Positions 1 to 9,082 are shown, counted from the stretch's first letter. The stretch: 64,000 nt of DNA from Duncaniella freteri (GCF_004766125.1 NZ_SJSA01000001.1:62001-126000), one strand, 5' to 3'. Notes: generated by a model from the letters alone, not told the origin. Translations and numbers: made by a program.

Positions 1-1
1 A

Positions 2-1477
2 AAGGCTGCAATCGCCAGCGGACGCTACGACTATGCCACACTCGCCACGCAGATAGGCAAGAGCGAGAACTATATCCGCACCCGAATAAAGCTCACAACC
101 CTCATACCCGAAATCGCACGGCTGATTGACACCGAAGAAATCACGGTAGCAGTGGCAACCGAAATAAGCCGTTACGGAAAGGACGTACAGACTGATGTTT
201 ACAACTCTCACCTCAAAGACGGTGTGGTACACAATAATTGGCGAACTATGAACGCCTCAAATGTGGCACGGCTCATTGAGCGGAACTACACAACTGACTT
301 AAGCCGTTACAAATTCGACAAATCGGCATGTGCCTCATGCCCCCACAACACCCGAAACCTCCTGCTGTTCTGCGAGGGCAGTTGCGATGGCAACTGCGCC
401 AATACCGCTTGCCTCAGAGAAAAGCAGACCACTTATCTTCTTGACAAAGCTTTTTACGGCTCTGAGTTATTTCCGATGGCAAAATTTGGCCAGACAGAGT
501 ACGATTCCAACGATATGGTTGTTGAACGTCTTGTAAACTTCGGCTATGACGTTGAAAAAATAGGGAATAATTCAATCCCATTTCCAATGTGGCCAATGCA
601 ACCGGAACAAGACTGCTTCAGTTCCGATGTTGAATATTCCATAGCCGTTGAAGAATACGAACAGAATAAAGAAAAATGCAAAAATGATCGAGCGACAATC
701 GAGAATATGGCAAGAGAGGGGAAAGCATCGCTTTATGTATGTATTGGCCGATACGATATTACATTATGCTACATTCCCACTGCTGAGGGTAATTTGGGGG
801 ATGTTGATAGCGAGATCGCCAATTTGGAGGCAAAGGACAAACGCAATAAAGAGATAGCCGTGGAGCGTACTATCGAGGACACAAAGAAGATAATTCTCGA
901 AGCCGACATCACCGAGACAAAGTTCTCGCAGGACGAGGACAAGATGATATATTTCTTCCTGCTCTCATCGCTCCGCAAAGAGCATTACGAGGCCGTCGGA
1001 CTTACAGACCGCAAATCTCAATTCGCACTCAGCGACAGCGAGAAAATGACAATCATCGCCAATCTTAACGCCAAAACAAAGGCGATAATCTGCAGGGATT
1101 TTCTGATTGACAATTTCAAGGGCGCTTATCGTGACAATGCGATCGCCGACCTACTGCTCTCATTTGCCAAGAAGCACATGCCGGAAGAACTCGCTAACAT
1201 CGAAACCAAGTACAAGGATGTTTATGAGAAGCGACACCAACGCATAGAGGAACGCAAGGCTCTACTAGCCAAAGATGCCGAACCCAAAGCAACCAAGCCG
1301 GAAGCCATGGACGCACCCCAAGAAGAACCTATGCCGGAAGCTGAACCAACCACGGAAGATACCACTCCCGACACTTCCGAGGCAGAGACCGAGGCTATCC
1401 AATACGAGCCAACGGAAGAAGAAGCCGAAGCGATACTGACCGAAGAAGAAAGGTACTGCGAAGAAGCTGTTGCATAA
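2..1477 (+). CDS. ParB/KorB-like partition or regulatory protein (5' truncated by window)
   Basis: The reading frame is open from the first complete codon, so the gene starts outside the window. The first visible residues (AAIASGRYDYATLATQIGK, then SENYIRTRIKL) look like the helix-turn-helix core of ParB/RepB/Spo0J-type proteins. A cysteine-rich stretch follows (CASCPHN, then CEGSCDGNCANTACL), which is common in Bacteroidetes ParB-like proteins of mobile elements. The last 80 residues are acidic, Glu/Pro/Thr-rich and probably disordered. The N-terminal ParB nuclease/CTPase domain is not visible. The family suggests DNA binding for partition or gene control of the element. It sits upstream of the leader-repeat operons of the tRNA-Arg element. 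I am fairly sure of the ParB-like HTH, less of the role. Confidence 0.75.
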   Translation, partial: KAAIASGRYDYATLATQIGKSENYIRTRIKLTTLIPEIARLIDTEEITVAVATEISRYGKDVQTDVYNSHLKDGVVHNNWRTMNASNVARLIERNYTTDLSRYKFDKSACASCPHNTRNLLLFCEGSCDGNCANTACLREKQTTYLLDKAFYGSELFPMAKFGQTEYDSNDMVVERLVNFGYDVEKIGNNSIPFPMWPMQPEQDCFSSDVEYSIAVEEYEQNKEKCKNDRATIENMAREGKASLYVCIGRYDITLCYIPTAEGNLGDVDSEIANLEAKDKRNKEIAVERTIEDTKKIILEADITETKFSQDEDKMIYFFLLSSLRKEHYEAVGLTDRKSQFALSDSEKMTIIANLNAKTKAIICRDFLIDNFKGAYRDNAIADLLLSFAKKHMPEELANIETKYKDVYEKRHQRIEERKALLAKDAEPKATKPEAMDAPQEEPMPEAEPTTEDTTPDTSEAETEAIQYEPTEEEAEAILTEEERYCEEAVA

Positions 1478-1501
1478 AGCGACAAGCCCCTATGTTTGAG
1501 C

Positions 1502-1533
1502 AAGCCACCCCATACCGAAGCGTGGGGTGGCTT
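1502..1533. terminator. 11-bp perfect stem-loop after the parB-like gene
   Basis: AAGCCACCCCA (1502-1512) pairs with TGGGGTGGCTT (1523-1533) around a 10-nt loop, 25 nt after the stop codon. There is no long T run, so it is either a weak intrinsic terminator or an mRNA 3'-end stabilizer. Confidence 0.6.
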
Positions 1534-1592
1534 ATACTCATAGGTTCCCAAAGTATCTTCTTCAGGAAACCCTATATATCGAACGCGATACT

Positions 1593-2217
1593 TGGAAAAT
1601 TAAGGGCTTGTCGCCACCGCTTGCTTCCAAATCATATGAAAAATTAGGCGATAAGCCGTGTCAGTGGCTCGCGGATCCACAGGCACGGCACATCGCCTTG
1701 TGGTGTTTACCGTTTGCCCGACTGATTCCATGTCTCACACCGAGTCAGCTTCGGGCAGTTCTGATTTTGGATGTGATGTCCGGCTGAAGCCGGAGGCGGC
1801 GACAACGCCAGAGCAAAGCGAGGGCAGGCCTTCGCCCGACTCTCGCGTTGTCGCCTTTCTTTGGAATACCAATCTGCAAACGATGACTTCGGCCGCTTCA
1901 AGGCTGGCACATTGAAACGGCAAGAGTCAAAGGTAGCCGGTTCTTTCCCTTGAAGATTTTGAGCCTCGGCAGGGACAGGCGTTTGGGCGTGCGAAGTTAC
2001 TGCGTCCGGGAGGAACGTCAAGTGACGCTGCGCTTGTGGTCGGCGTCCGCACTCGTGAGCCTCCACAAATTCTTCTCGTGCCTCGAACAATTTGGGTATC
2101 CCTCGCTTGCCGCTGACTACACACTTGCCTTATCCTACCTTTTGGCCGCAGTTGTGGAACTGCACGAAAAACGGCCAGCCCTGCCGGAGAAGCTCAAAGA
2201 GCTTCAAACAAAAAGGG
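1593..2217 (+). repeat. Structured leader repeat, copy 1
   Basis: About 625 nt, repeated nearly identically at 6623-7307 and in its 3' part at 11812-12073. All three copies lie directly upstream of the first gene of an operon. Perfect or near-perfect hairpins can be read in it: GCCGTG/CACGGC at 1655-1689, CCGGC-TGAA-GCCGG at 1780-1793, GGCGACAACGC/GCGTTGTCGCC at 1798-1855 followed by TTTCTTT, GCAGTT-GTGG-AACTGC near 2150, and GAAGCTC-AAA-GAGCTTC at 2189-2205. Between copies, some changes fall in hairpin loops (TGAA to AGAA) while stems stay intact. Open reading frames cross it on both strands, but the changes in copy 3 are mostly amino-acid-changing. I read it as a non-coding 5' leader RNA, perhaps with an internal attenuator. 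It has 56 nt less than copy 2 near its 5' end. Confidence 0.7.
1798..1862 (+). terminator. Intrinsic-terminator-like hairpin inside leader copy 1
   Basis: GGCGACAACGC (1798-1808) pairs perfectly with GCGTTGTCGCC (1845-1855) and is followed by TTTCTTT. The interior also contains a GGGC/GCCC hairpin. The same structure occurs in copy 2 near 6888-6952. Its place inside the leader, about 390 nt before the first gene, fits transcription attenuation, but this is inference. Confidence 0.55.
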
Positions 2218-2245
2218 AGAAAATTAACTTAAACATCAAAAAACA

Positions 2246-2461
2246 ATGGCAAAATTCAGAGTCAGAACAAAGTACATATTCAGTGGCTTCTTCGACATAG
2301 AGGCTGAAAACGAGGCACAGGCAAAGGAGTATGTTGAAAAACACTGCGGATTGGTTATAGGCAGTGACATACATTCCTCTCTACCTGATGATGAAGTGAA
2401 CTGGGAGTTCCCAGTTCACCCTGACACAAAAATTGGCAAGACCACAAGAATTAAACCGTAG
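2246..2461 (+). CDS. Small hypothetical protein (71 aa)
   Basis: Encodes 71 residues starting MAKFRVRTKY. I recognise no family. It is the first gene after leader repeat copy 1, with the start about 30 nt beyond the repeat's GAAGCTC hairpin. The sequence is polar and charged, without a signal peptide or membrane segment, and probably cytosolic. It heads a five-gene run of small same-strand genes. Similar leader-plus-small-gene operons occur twice more in this element, which suggests accessory or transfer-related roles. Confidence 0.65.
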   Translation: MAKFRVRTKYIFSGFFDIEAENEAQAKEYVEKHCGLVIGSDIHSSLPDDEVNWEFPVHPDTKIGKTTRIKP

Positions 2462-2496
2462 TATAAAATACACAACCGCTCAAACCCCAAAAGACT

Positions 2497-2982
2497 ATGC
2501 ACAGCACTATTTATCAAATCAGCACCGAGCCGATAGCCGAGAACGACTATCTGAACAGCGACCGTATAGTGGCAGGAGAAAACGCCTCTATATCCTATTT
2601 GTACGAAAACTCCGAGGACGGACGCAAGTTCGACATCCGTTTTCTTCTTGAACATATACTGCCGAAAGGTATGTTTACGCCCATCGAAGAAAGCACCCTT
2701 ACCTACAATGGTGGCTTCGCAATATGGCGAAAATCCCATTTCGACAACATCAAGGCTATCTCTGCCGAACTTACCCCTGCAAACGTGATGAAATGGAACG
2801 GACCAATAGGGCAACTGAAAAAAGCCATTATCAATCCGCTTGGCGTTGACGCTCTTTTCGTGACCGAGTTCTATGGTGGTGCAGGCACGGCTGAACGCTC
2901 CGCTGACCTAATGGATATTATCGCGCGACTGAAAAAGGGCGATAGACTATACATCGGAGCAATATTAGGGTATCACAACTAA
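2497..2982 (+). CDS. Hypothetical protein (161 aa)
   Basis: A 161-residue protein starting MHSTIYQIST, second gene of the operon behind leader copy 1, 35 nt after the previous stop. I recognise no domain. The sequence is soluble and mixed alpha/beta in character, with a Gly-rich YGGAGTAE stretch near residue 128, but no clear catalytic motif. GC content and codon use match the neighbours. Its place in a mobile-element operon is the only functional clue. Confidence 0.7.
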   Translation: MHSTIYQISTEPIAENDYLNSDRIVAGENASISYLYENSEDGRKFDIRFLLEHILPKGMFTPIEESTLTYNGGFAIWRKSHFDNIKAISAELTPANVMKWNGPIGQLKKAIINPLGVDALFVTEFYGGAGTAERSADLMDIIARLKKGDRLYIGAILGYHN

Positions 2983-2994
2983 AAACATTTAGTC

Positions 2995-3231
2995 ATGGAG
3001 TTCTTTATCGAGCCTATCCCTACATGGGCGTTATGCTATCTAATCAACGGAGACCCGACAGGGTTGACAGACGATGAAATTGCGATGATTGACAGGTGGT
3101 ATGCCGACAACAAAGTGCAGACCGTCACCACTGCTTCCGAAGCCGAGGTAGAGTGCCACTCATATTTCTCCCATTTCCCTGCTTTCGGACTACCTGCCGA
3201 GGTCACTGACTGCCATGTGATGACCTTGTAA
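2995..3231 (+). CDS. Small hypothetical protein (78 aa)
   Basis: A 78-residue protein starting MEFFIEPIPT, 12 nt downstream of the previous gene and in the same operon. It has an acidic helical middle (LTDDEIAMIDRWY) and no membrane segment or known motif. No family recognised. Confidence 0.6.
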   Translation: MEFFIEPIPTWALCYLINGDPTGLTDDEIAMIDRWYADNKVQTVTTASEAEVECHSYFSHFPAFGLPAEVTDCHVMTL

Positions 3232-3275
3232 CCATTATCTCACGAAAGTCAAACGATAATCCAAATCACACGGAT

Positions 3276-3905
3276 ATGAAATACGAAGATGTGTCAGCGA
3301 TATTATATCGCAATCATGGTGTTTTCGACATCACAACACCCATTGGCACTCAACGCCGACGTTTGTTCCTCTCCACTGAAAGTAAGGTATGTGAGTTTGC
3401 TAAACGCTCTCGCAGGAGAGGCTATCCGATACAGCCAAACGAAATCAAATGTTGGCTGTCTATCTCCAAAGTGACAAAACCGACAACGAATATAGTAGCC
3501 AAATTCCAACGCTATGCCTCGCGTGCAACTTTTCCGTCTGCATTTGTACGCAAGTGTCTTGAAGCTGACCCGACAAAGGACTGTTACGAGAACCGCCTTA
3601 CCACCGGTACTCGCATCGACGGAGAGATTATATCCCTTGACGCTATCTCCAGATATAGCTATTGGGCGGTGGAACAGTTCAGAAAGGCTCTCAAAGAACG
3701 ACGCAACTTTAATTCCGGAACATTCACTTTCCGTGGTTATGACGGTTCCCTATGGATTGAGGTCAAGCAAAAGGACGATAACTATAACTACTATAAAGCC
3801 GGAGATATTGCCGCAGGCGTCAGTAAAGAGTATCGTGGCTGTGCCAACGGATATTACTATGCCCTTATTGATGATGAACATTTTATCGGAATTGATATAG
3901 ACTGA
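3276..3905 (+). CDS. Hypothetical protein (209 aa)
   Basis: A 209-residue protein with an ATG start at 3276. The N-terminal half is basic, with an Arg-rich patch (FAKRSRRRGYP). The C-terminal half is aromatic-rich (DDNYNYYKAGDIAAG). I recognise no family. The basic region could bind nucleic acid, but this is speculation. It is the fourth gene of the leader-1 operon, followed by a hairpin and one more small gene. Confidence 0.7.
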   Translation: MKYEDVSAILYRNHGVFDITTPIGTQRRRLFLSTESKVCEFAKRSRRRGYPIQPNEIKCWLSISKVTKPTTNIVAKFQRYASRATFPSAFVRKCLEADPTKDCYENRLTTGTRIDGEIISLDAISRYSYWAVEQFRKALKERRNFNSGTFTFRGYDGSLWIEVKQKDDNYNYYKAGDIAAGVSKEYRGCANGYYYALIDDEHFIGIDID

Positions 3906-3915
3906 ATTATAAACA

Positions 3916-3947
3916 GCACCCTGCAATCCTCATGGAGAGCAGGGTGC
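3916..3947 (+). other. Intergenic hairpin just upstream of a start codon
   Basis: GCACCCTGC (3916-3924) pairs with GCAGGGTGC (3939-3947), a perfect 9-bp stem with a 14-nt loop. It ends 15 nt before the ATG at 3963. Very similar arrangements precede two genes of the third operon (13173-13198 and 13621-13647). No T run follows, so translation control or mRNA processing is more likely than termination. Confidence 0.5.
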
Positions 3948-3962
3948 ATAAAACCGAAAGAT

Positions 3963-4235
3963 ATGACTACAACCGAAATCAACTACAAAGGCACGGACTA
4001 TACCTGCCGTATCGTTACAAGCAACGAGGGCGAGAGCCTTATCATCGGTGGGCTGGAATTGCTTGACGCACTTATGCCTTATCCAATCACCGACAAATGC
4101 AACGGCTTCGCCGACAAGGAAGCGGAGCGTGTCGATGAAGAAATCTTCTACTATACCTCCGAAAGTGATTTGAAGCTGCCCGACAACGAACTTGTCGCAA
4201 TACTTAGCGATAGCAACCCCGATTGGTTTGACTGA
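3963..4235 (+). CDS. Small acidic hypothetical protein (90 aa)
   Basis: A 90-residue acidic protein starting MTTTEINYKG and ending NPDWFD. No family recognised. The strong negative charge resembles small acidic antirestriction or DNA-mimic proteins of conjugative elements, but I see no diagnostic motif, so that is only an idea. It is the last gene of the leader-1 operon. Confidence 0.6.
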   Translation: MTTTEINYKGTDYTCRIVTSNEGESLIIGGLELLDALMPYPITDKCNGFADKEAERVDEEIFYYTSESDLKLPDNELVAILSDSNPDWFD

Positions 4236-4497
4236 AACCCAATCAACTCCCAATCCGGAATGTCATAACGACCGCCAAGCCGTGTATGGAAAACGAACCT
4301 ATAAATTTGTTTTGATGAAAGTTTCTATCGTTATTTTGAGATTAATATAAACTTTATAGTTATCACGATCGGAATATAGATTAAATAATAAATCTCTATG
4401 GTTATCTGTCGAACCCACTCCTTTTTTGAGTTCATTTAAATTTTTTAATTTGCGAATCTTATTCAAACTCCGGTACGTTTGAGAAAATCAATTTTTG

Positions 4498-5154
4498 TTA
4501 GGCAATATGGACAATGTTCCCTTTCCAAATAGTGAAGTCTAATTTGTTTAGAGAGGGGATTTTAATTTCACAAGGGTTCGGTATAAATTTATATGGTCGG
4601 CTAAATCCTGCTGCAATTCCACGAGGAGATGGTTTTATATCATCACATCCTCTAGCTGAGACAATGCATTTTTTTATAGTGCATCCGTCAATATATTCCT
4701 TTGCCTCCGGAATCTTCATAAGGAAATTAATTGTACCGATAAATTGACTTTTTGCGTCAGATCTCTTGCTTTTTATATTTCCAATTGATAGTTCATGTAT
4801 AATGAAACATTCATTATTCACAGATAAACTTACTATATAGTCTGCACGTTTTAAATCTTTTGACCAATCCACACTTGAGCTCTTTCTGAATTGGTTAATG
4901 AATTCCTCATACTTTATGAACAACAGGTCATGTGGAGCTGATGATGTACCGTTTATATATGTGGCAGCACGATCTGGTGAGTTTCTATCACATAGGATGG
5001 ATCTATCAGGTTTACAGTCATGAATATCAAATTCATGTAGTGATATTAATTCATAATCAACTGTAACTTCATCCGGGAAACTGCCTAAACTTTCTTTTCT
5101 GCGTCTCACCACAGCTTGAGCAACATTATCTTTCAGTATTTCAACGAGCCTCAT
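4498..5154 (-). CDS. Hypothetical partner of the AAA ATPase, possible PD-(D/E)XK-like nuclease
   Basis: A 218-residue protein whose ATG lies 12 nt after the stop of the AAA ATPase gene, so the two form an operon. The middle (KRADYIVSL, a short turn, then ECFIIHELSIGN, followed by SQFIGTINFL) has the spacing of restriction-nuclease-like folds, in which Asp and an E-x-K on adjacent strands form the active site. Here the usual E-x-K reads E-x-S, so the assignment is tentative and activity could be lost. ATPase-plus-effector pairs of this layout are typical of phage-defence modules such as OLD/Gabija- or PARIS-like systems. The pair lies on the reverse strand between two leader-driven operons, the expected place for cargo. 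Confidence 0.6.
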   Translation of the reverse strand: MRLVEILKDNVAQAVVRRRKESLGSFPDEVTVDYELISLHEFDIHDCKPDRSILCDRNSPDRAATYINGTSSAPHDLLFIKYEEFINQFRKSSSVDWSKDLKRADYIVSLSVNNECFIIHELSIGNIKSKRSDAKSQFIGTINFLMKIPEAKEYIDGCTIKKCIVSARGCDDIKPSPRGIAAGFSRPYKFIPNPCEIKIPSLNKLDFTIWKGNIVHIA

Positions 5155-5166
5155 ATCGACATTGTT

Positions 5167-6312
5167 TTATCGTGAAAATTTATCGTATTCATCATAGATG
5201 TCAGATATGGGATCAGACAATAGTGTGGCCTCAATAAGAGGCATACCTTTATAATCTTGCACCTTGAGATCTATCAGCGTTCCTTCCTCAATTAAATAAA
5301 CACCTACCATATCTGGATTAATTGATGTCTCTTTGTCATTACCTCTATAGCGGGCTATCAGAAGGTTCAAATAGTTGACTATATATGGGCTATGGGTTGC
5401 CAACATCAGCGTCATATCATACTGATGCTTGGTTGAAAAGCAACGGTTCACTAGAAAGTCAACCATTTCAATTTGATTGTTCGGGTAGAGGCTCAGTTCA
5501 GGTTCTTCAATAAATATATTAACTCGACGGTTTGGAAACTCTCCAACGTTCATGCCTGCACGGAAATTCTTCAAATCGTCATTGTCGGCAAAATAACTGA
5601 ACAAGGCTCTGTTTAGAGAGTCTTCAAGATTGTATCTGGTTGAGTAATAGTCAGTTATAAGTCCTACTGATGTCGCAGTCTGAATTCCGGATGAAGCATC
5701 CGATAATTTAATGGAATAGTTTCCATTTGCACCGTTTCCTGAAATCCTGAAATCATTAATGCCATTTTTCTGTTTCTGCACACTGAATTTAACTCCTAAA
5801 AAGTCAAGGCTCAGTTCTGAGATATACCTATAAGCTGTACGGAAATTCTCTAACGTGTCTTGCAGATAGAAATTATCTTTATGTCGATCCACTGAACTGT
5901 CCAGGAGATCGGGAATTATAGATCGTTTGTCGCTTATAAATACTATTTTATCAAGACTTAAATCTTCACGCACCACTACAAATTTTGCACTTGTGGCACC
6001 ATTTTTCATAATTATTTCGTATGGGCCATTTCTATAAATTATCTGAGATGTAGGTCTGAGATATTCAAGAAGTCCTGATGTTCGAAGCAAAGGCTTGGTT
6101 TTGAATCCTATCTTTGTATTTTTGATTTTTGAATGTTTTATAAATGAGCGCAAATTCACACGTTTATACATCCATCTGAACAAGGATAGTACTTTCATAA
6201 TGGTACTTTTACCACTGCCGGATTTGCCTATGAAAACGGTTAGCGGGGATATATTGTTGAGTTCAATTTCAGAAATCGGTCCAAAATCAACTATTTTGAG
6301 GTATTCTTTCAT
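5167..6312 (-). CDS. AAA/OLD-like ABC-type ATPase
   Basis: A 381-residue ATPase. The N-terminus (YLKIVDFGPI) leads directly into the Walker A motif GKSGSGKST at about residues 29-37. A signature-like LSDASSGIQ lies near residue 205, Walker B IFIEEPELSLYP near 270, and the H-loop ATHSPYIV near 305. These are features of the AAA_15/AAA_21 group used by OLD nucleases, GajA, AriA and similar defence proteins. No C-terminal TOPRIM domain is present, so an effector is probably supplied by the 218-residue protein encoded just downstream. A consensus-like Bacteroidales promoter lies upstream. I infer a phage- or plasmid-defence function. Confidence 0.8.
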   Translation of the reverse strand: MKEYLKIVDFGPISEIELNNISPLTVFIGKSGSGKSTIMKVLSLFRWMYKRVNLRSFIKHSKIKNTKIGFKTKPLLRTSGLLEYLRPTSQIIYRNGPYEIIMKNGATSAKFVVVREDLSLDKIVFISDKRSIIPDLLDSSVDRHKDNFYLQDTLENFRTAYRYISELSLDFLGVKFSVQKQKNGINDFRISGNGANGNYSIKLSDASSGIQTATSVGLITDYYSTRYNLEDSLNRALFSYFADNDDLKNFRAGMNVGEFPNRRVNIFIEEPELSLYPNNQIEMVDFLVNRCFSTKHQYDMTLMLATHSPYIVNYLNLLIARYRGNDKETSINPDMVGVYLIEEGTLIDLKVQDYKGMPLIEATLLSDPISDIYDEYDKFSR

Positions 6313-6369
6313 ATCTTTGAGAATCCGTTAATCTTCCTTGTAACAGTTTGTTTATTTCCATTAAAAACA

Positions 6370-6401
6370 CAAAGTTAAACAATGTCGTTTGAATATCCAA
6401 G
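6370..6401 (-). promoter_or_regulatory. Promoter for the ATPase operon
   Basis: Reverse strand: -7 box TAACTTTG (6377-6370), an exact TAnnTTTG match, and a CTTG (6401-6398) -33 box with a 20-nt spacer. It lies about 60 nt upstream of the ATPase start. Confidence 0.6.
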
Positions 6402-6622
6402 TATTTGTGTCACTGAATATGTTTTTTTGTTTTTTTGTTGCTTGCAAAAATGCCTATAAAAATGATGGGCGGATTTATTTGCAGTTCTGAATTAATAAAT
6501 TACAAGATGTCAATGCAATCTGTATCGGGATTTTTACTGTCATTCAAAACAAAGATTTATCCGAATATCATAGGACAAATGTCACATTGAAGGAAGATAA
6601 TTGATGCTGCCACTGCGGTTTA

Positions 6623-7307
6623 TGGAAAACTAAGGGCTTGCAAGCCGTGGCGACAGGAGCGTGAGGCAGTGCGCCGGGCGTATTACCTCACACAACCTTA
6701 TCACCACCGCTTGCTTCCAAATGATGTGAGTATTTAGGCGATAAGCCGTGTCAGTGGCCCGCGGATCCACAGGCACGGCACATCGCCTTGTGGTGTTTAC
6801 CGTTTGCCCGACTGATTCCGTGTCTCACACCGATTCAGCTTCGGGCAGTTCTGATTTTGGATATGATGTCCGGCAGAAGCCGGAGGCGGCGACAACGCCA
6901 GAGCAAAGCGAGGGCAAGCCTTCGCCCGACTCTCGCGTTGTCGCCTTTCTTTGGAATACCAGTCTGCAAACGATGACTTCGGCCGCTTCAAGGCTGGCAC
7001 TTTGAAACGGCAAAGGTCAACGGTGGCCGGTTCTTTCCCTTGAAGATTTTGAGCCTCGGCAGGGACAGGCGTTTGGGCGTGCGAAGTTACTGCGTCCGGG
7101 AGGAACGTCAAGTGACGCTGCGCTTGTGGTCGGCGTCCGCACTCGTGAGCCTCCACAAATTCTTCTCGTGCCTCGAACAATTTGGGTATCCCTCGCTTGC
7201 CGCTGACTACACACTTGCCTTATCCTACCTTTTGGCCGCAGTTGTGGAACTGCACGAAAAACGGCCAGCCCTGCCGGAGAAGCTCAAAGAGCTTCAAACA
7301 AAAGGGA
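6623..7307 (+). repeat. Structured leader repeat, copy 2
   Basis: The longest of the three copies. It is about 97% identical to copy 1 where they align, with 56 extra nt after AAGGGCTTG. The 3' 260 nt are identical to copy 1. Every hairpin listed for copy 1 is preserved, including the CCGGC stem with an altered loop (AGAA) and the GCGTTGTCGCC-TTTCTTT terminator-like element. It leads into pcfK, whose ATG is about 30 nt beyond the end. The 311 nt before it (6313-6622) hold only the ATPase promoter. Confidence 0.7.
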
Positions 7308-7337
7308 AAAGAATTAGAACTCAACCATTTCTGAATT

Positions 7338-7763
7338 ATGCAAGGAACAGAAAAATTCAAGGTCGCTATCAAGACCTATCTTGACAAGAGAGCACAAGAG
7401 GATACACTATTTCGTGCAAAGTACGAAACCACCAGTCGCACTATTGATGATGTTGTGACCTACATTCTCAATGAGGTCAAGGCTTCGGGGTGTAATGGCT
7501 TTGCCGATGCTGAAATCTACTCTATGGCTGTCCACGTCATAGACGAGCCGACACTTGAAATCGGCAAGCCTATCAAGTGCAACGTAGTGGTTAATCACCA
7601 TATCGAACTCACAGAGGAAGAAAAGACACAACAGAGGGAACTCACCCTCAAACGCTTCCAAGAGGAGGAACTCCGTAAGTTGCAGACACGTAACTCCAAG
7701 CCCAAGACGGTAAAGCCACAAGAAACCAAACAACCCGAACTCTCACTCTTTGATGATTTTTAA
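7338..7763 (+). CDS. PcfK-like protein
   Basis: A 141-residue protein starting MQGTEKFKVAIKTYLDKRA, with the PcfK-family pattern: an N-terminal helical domain with an IxxYLNEV-like stretch (VTYILNEVKASGCNGFAD), then a charged, Gln/Glu/Lys-rich tail ending ELSLFDDF. PcfK occurs in conjugative and integrative elements of Firmicutes and Bacteroidetes and is usually paired with PcfJ. Its function is unknown. The stop is 2 nt before the pcfJ start, indicating co-translation. It is the first gene behind leader copy 2. Confidence 0.85.
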   Translation: MQGTEKFKVAIKTYLDKRAQEDTLFRAKYETTSRTIDDVVTYILNEVKASGCNGFADAEIYSMAVHVIDEPTLEIGKPIKCNVVVNHHIELTEEEKTQQRELTLKRFQEEELRKLQTRNSKPKTVKPQETKQPELSLFDDF

Positions 7764-7765
7764 TA

Positions 7766-9040
7766 ATGAAAGCGAGAACCAAGTTTGAAAAGCAGGTAGC
7801 AACCTCTAATGTGAGGCTGACCGCCGTAGCCCCCAAAGTTTTTGAGTGGGGAGTGAGAAATCTAATAACGCACCCGGCTTTCCGGGTTCCGAGCGGTAGA
7901 ACCACTTGCGGAGATTGCGGTCATAAGTTCATACATAAGGGAAAAGGCAAATATGTAGTTTGCCCTAAATGTGGACACGAACTTGAAATCAAGGACACTT
8001 TCAAACGCTCCCATAAGGAGGGTACTTACTTTGCCATTCTTGACACCATTGACGGACTGCAAGTAGAGAGAGTATTTCTATTGTCGGCATACTTCAAAAA
8101 GGGAAATAGTATAAGTGTAGGCCATAATGAGGTGTGCCGTCTTTGGCTCAATGCCAAAGGACAGACCGCACTGACATCTAAGGTACGGACACTCGGATGT
8201 TATCGGGATTGCTTTAATTGGGGTTCTACCATTGAACTGAGAAATATGACCGAAGTTCATCACATAATCGCCAATACTTGGCACTATCCCAAATATAAGG
8301 CCATTCCGAAACTGAAGAGAAACGGGATGAAAGGTACATTACCCGATTGTCACCCATTTGACCTTATGAAAGGACTACTGAACGACGCAAGGATTGAGAC
8401 GCTGATGAAAGCCCGAAACCAAAAGGCGGTTAAGTATTTTATTGACAATCCACGTATGCTTGACAAGTGCTGGAACACCCACAAAATTGCAACACGTCAC
8501 GGCTACAAGATTGAAGATTATAGTCTATGGTGCGACCTCATAACCCTGCTTGAAAAGTGCGGACGTGACACGCGAAGCCCCAAATATATATGCCCTACCA
8601 ATCTTAGAGCCGAACACGATTTTTGGCTTGACAAGTCAACCGCCGATGAAGAAAGACGCAGAAAAGCCGAGCAGTTGCTCAAAGCAAAGAAAAAGGAGGA
8701 GGATTTTTTCAAGAATAAGTCTTGTTTCTTCGGTATCGTCATCAAGGATAATGATATTGAAATCTCAGTGCTTGACTCCATTGAGGCATATAAAGCCGAG
8801 GGAGAGGCTATGCACCATTGCGTATTCAAGTGTGAGTATTATGACAAGGAGAACTCAGTAATTCTGTCGGCACACGATAAGAACGGCAACCGCATTGAGA
8901 CTATTGAGTTTTCACTGACAGAATATAAAGTGGTACAGAGCCGAGGTGTATGTAACAAAAACACCGAATATCACGACCGCATTGTAAATCTTGTAAATGC
9001 CAATGCTCATCGCTTTATCAAAGCAAGGGCAACCGCATAA
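7766..9040 (+). CDS. PcfJ-domain protein
   Basis: A 424-residue protein. The N-terminus contains a zinc-ribbon-like CGDCGHKF...CPKCGHEL (about residues 48-75). The C-terminus carries the PcfJ-like signature region with GEAMHHCVFK and the IETIEFSL and VVQSRGVCNKN strands. PcfJ genes accompany relaxase or transfer regions of conjugative plasmids and ICEs, and the biochemical role is unknown. It is immediately downstream of pcfK and ends at a strong bidirectional terminator. Assignment to the family is solid; function is not. Confidence 0.85.
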   Translation: MKARTKFEKQVATSNVRLTAVAPKVFEWGVRNLITHPAFRVPSGRTTCGDCGHKFIHKGKGKYVVCPKCGHELEIKDTFKRSHKEGTYFAILDTIDGLQVERVFLLSAYFKKGNSISVGHNEVCRLWLNAKGQTALTSKVRTLGCYRDCFNWGSTIELRNMTEVHHIIANTWHYPKYKAIPKLKRNGMKGTLPDCHPFDLMKGLLNDARIETLMKARNQKAVKYFIDNPRMLDKCWNTHKIATRHGYKIEDYSLWCDLITLLEKCGRDTRSPKYICPTNLRAEHDFWLDKSTADEERRRKAEQLLKAKKKEEDFFKNKSCFFGIVIKDNDIEISVLDSIEAYKAEGEAMHHCVFKCEYYDKENSVILSAHDKNGNRIETIEFSLTEYKVVQSRGVCNKNTEYHDRIVNLVNANAHRFIKARATA

Positions 9041-9082
9041 TTCAGAAATGTTAGATTAACCGCACTCTGCCCGTGAGGGTCG

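Noticed and set aside
1707..2300. Long open frames on both strands of leader copy 1 (also in copies 2 and 3)
   Set aside because: They end or start inside the repeat, and copy differences mostly change amino acids. The region is better explained as structured RNA. The ORF at 11737 also joins the repeat to the real gene at 12106.
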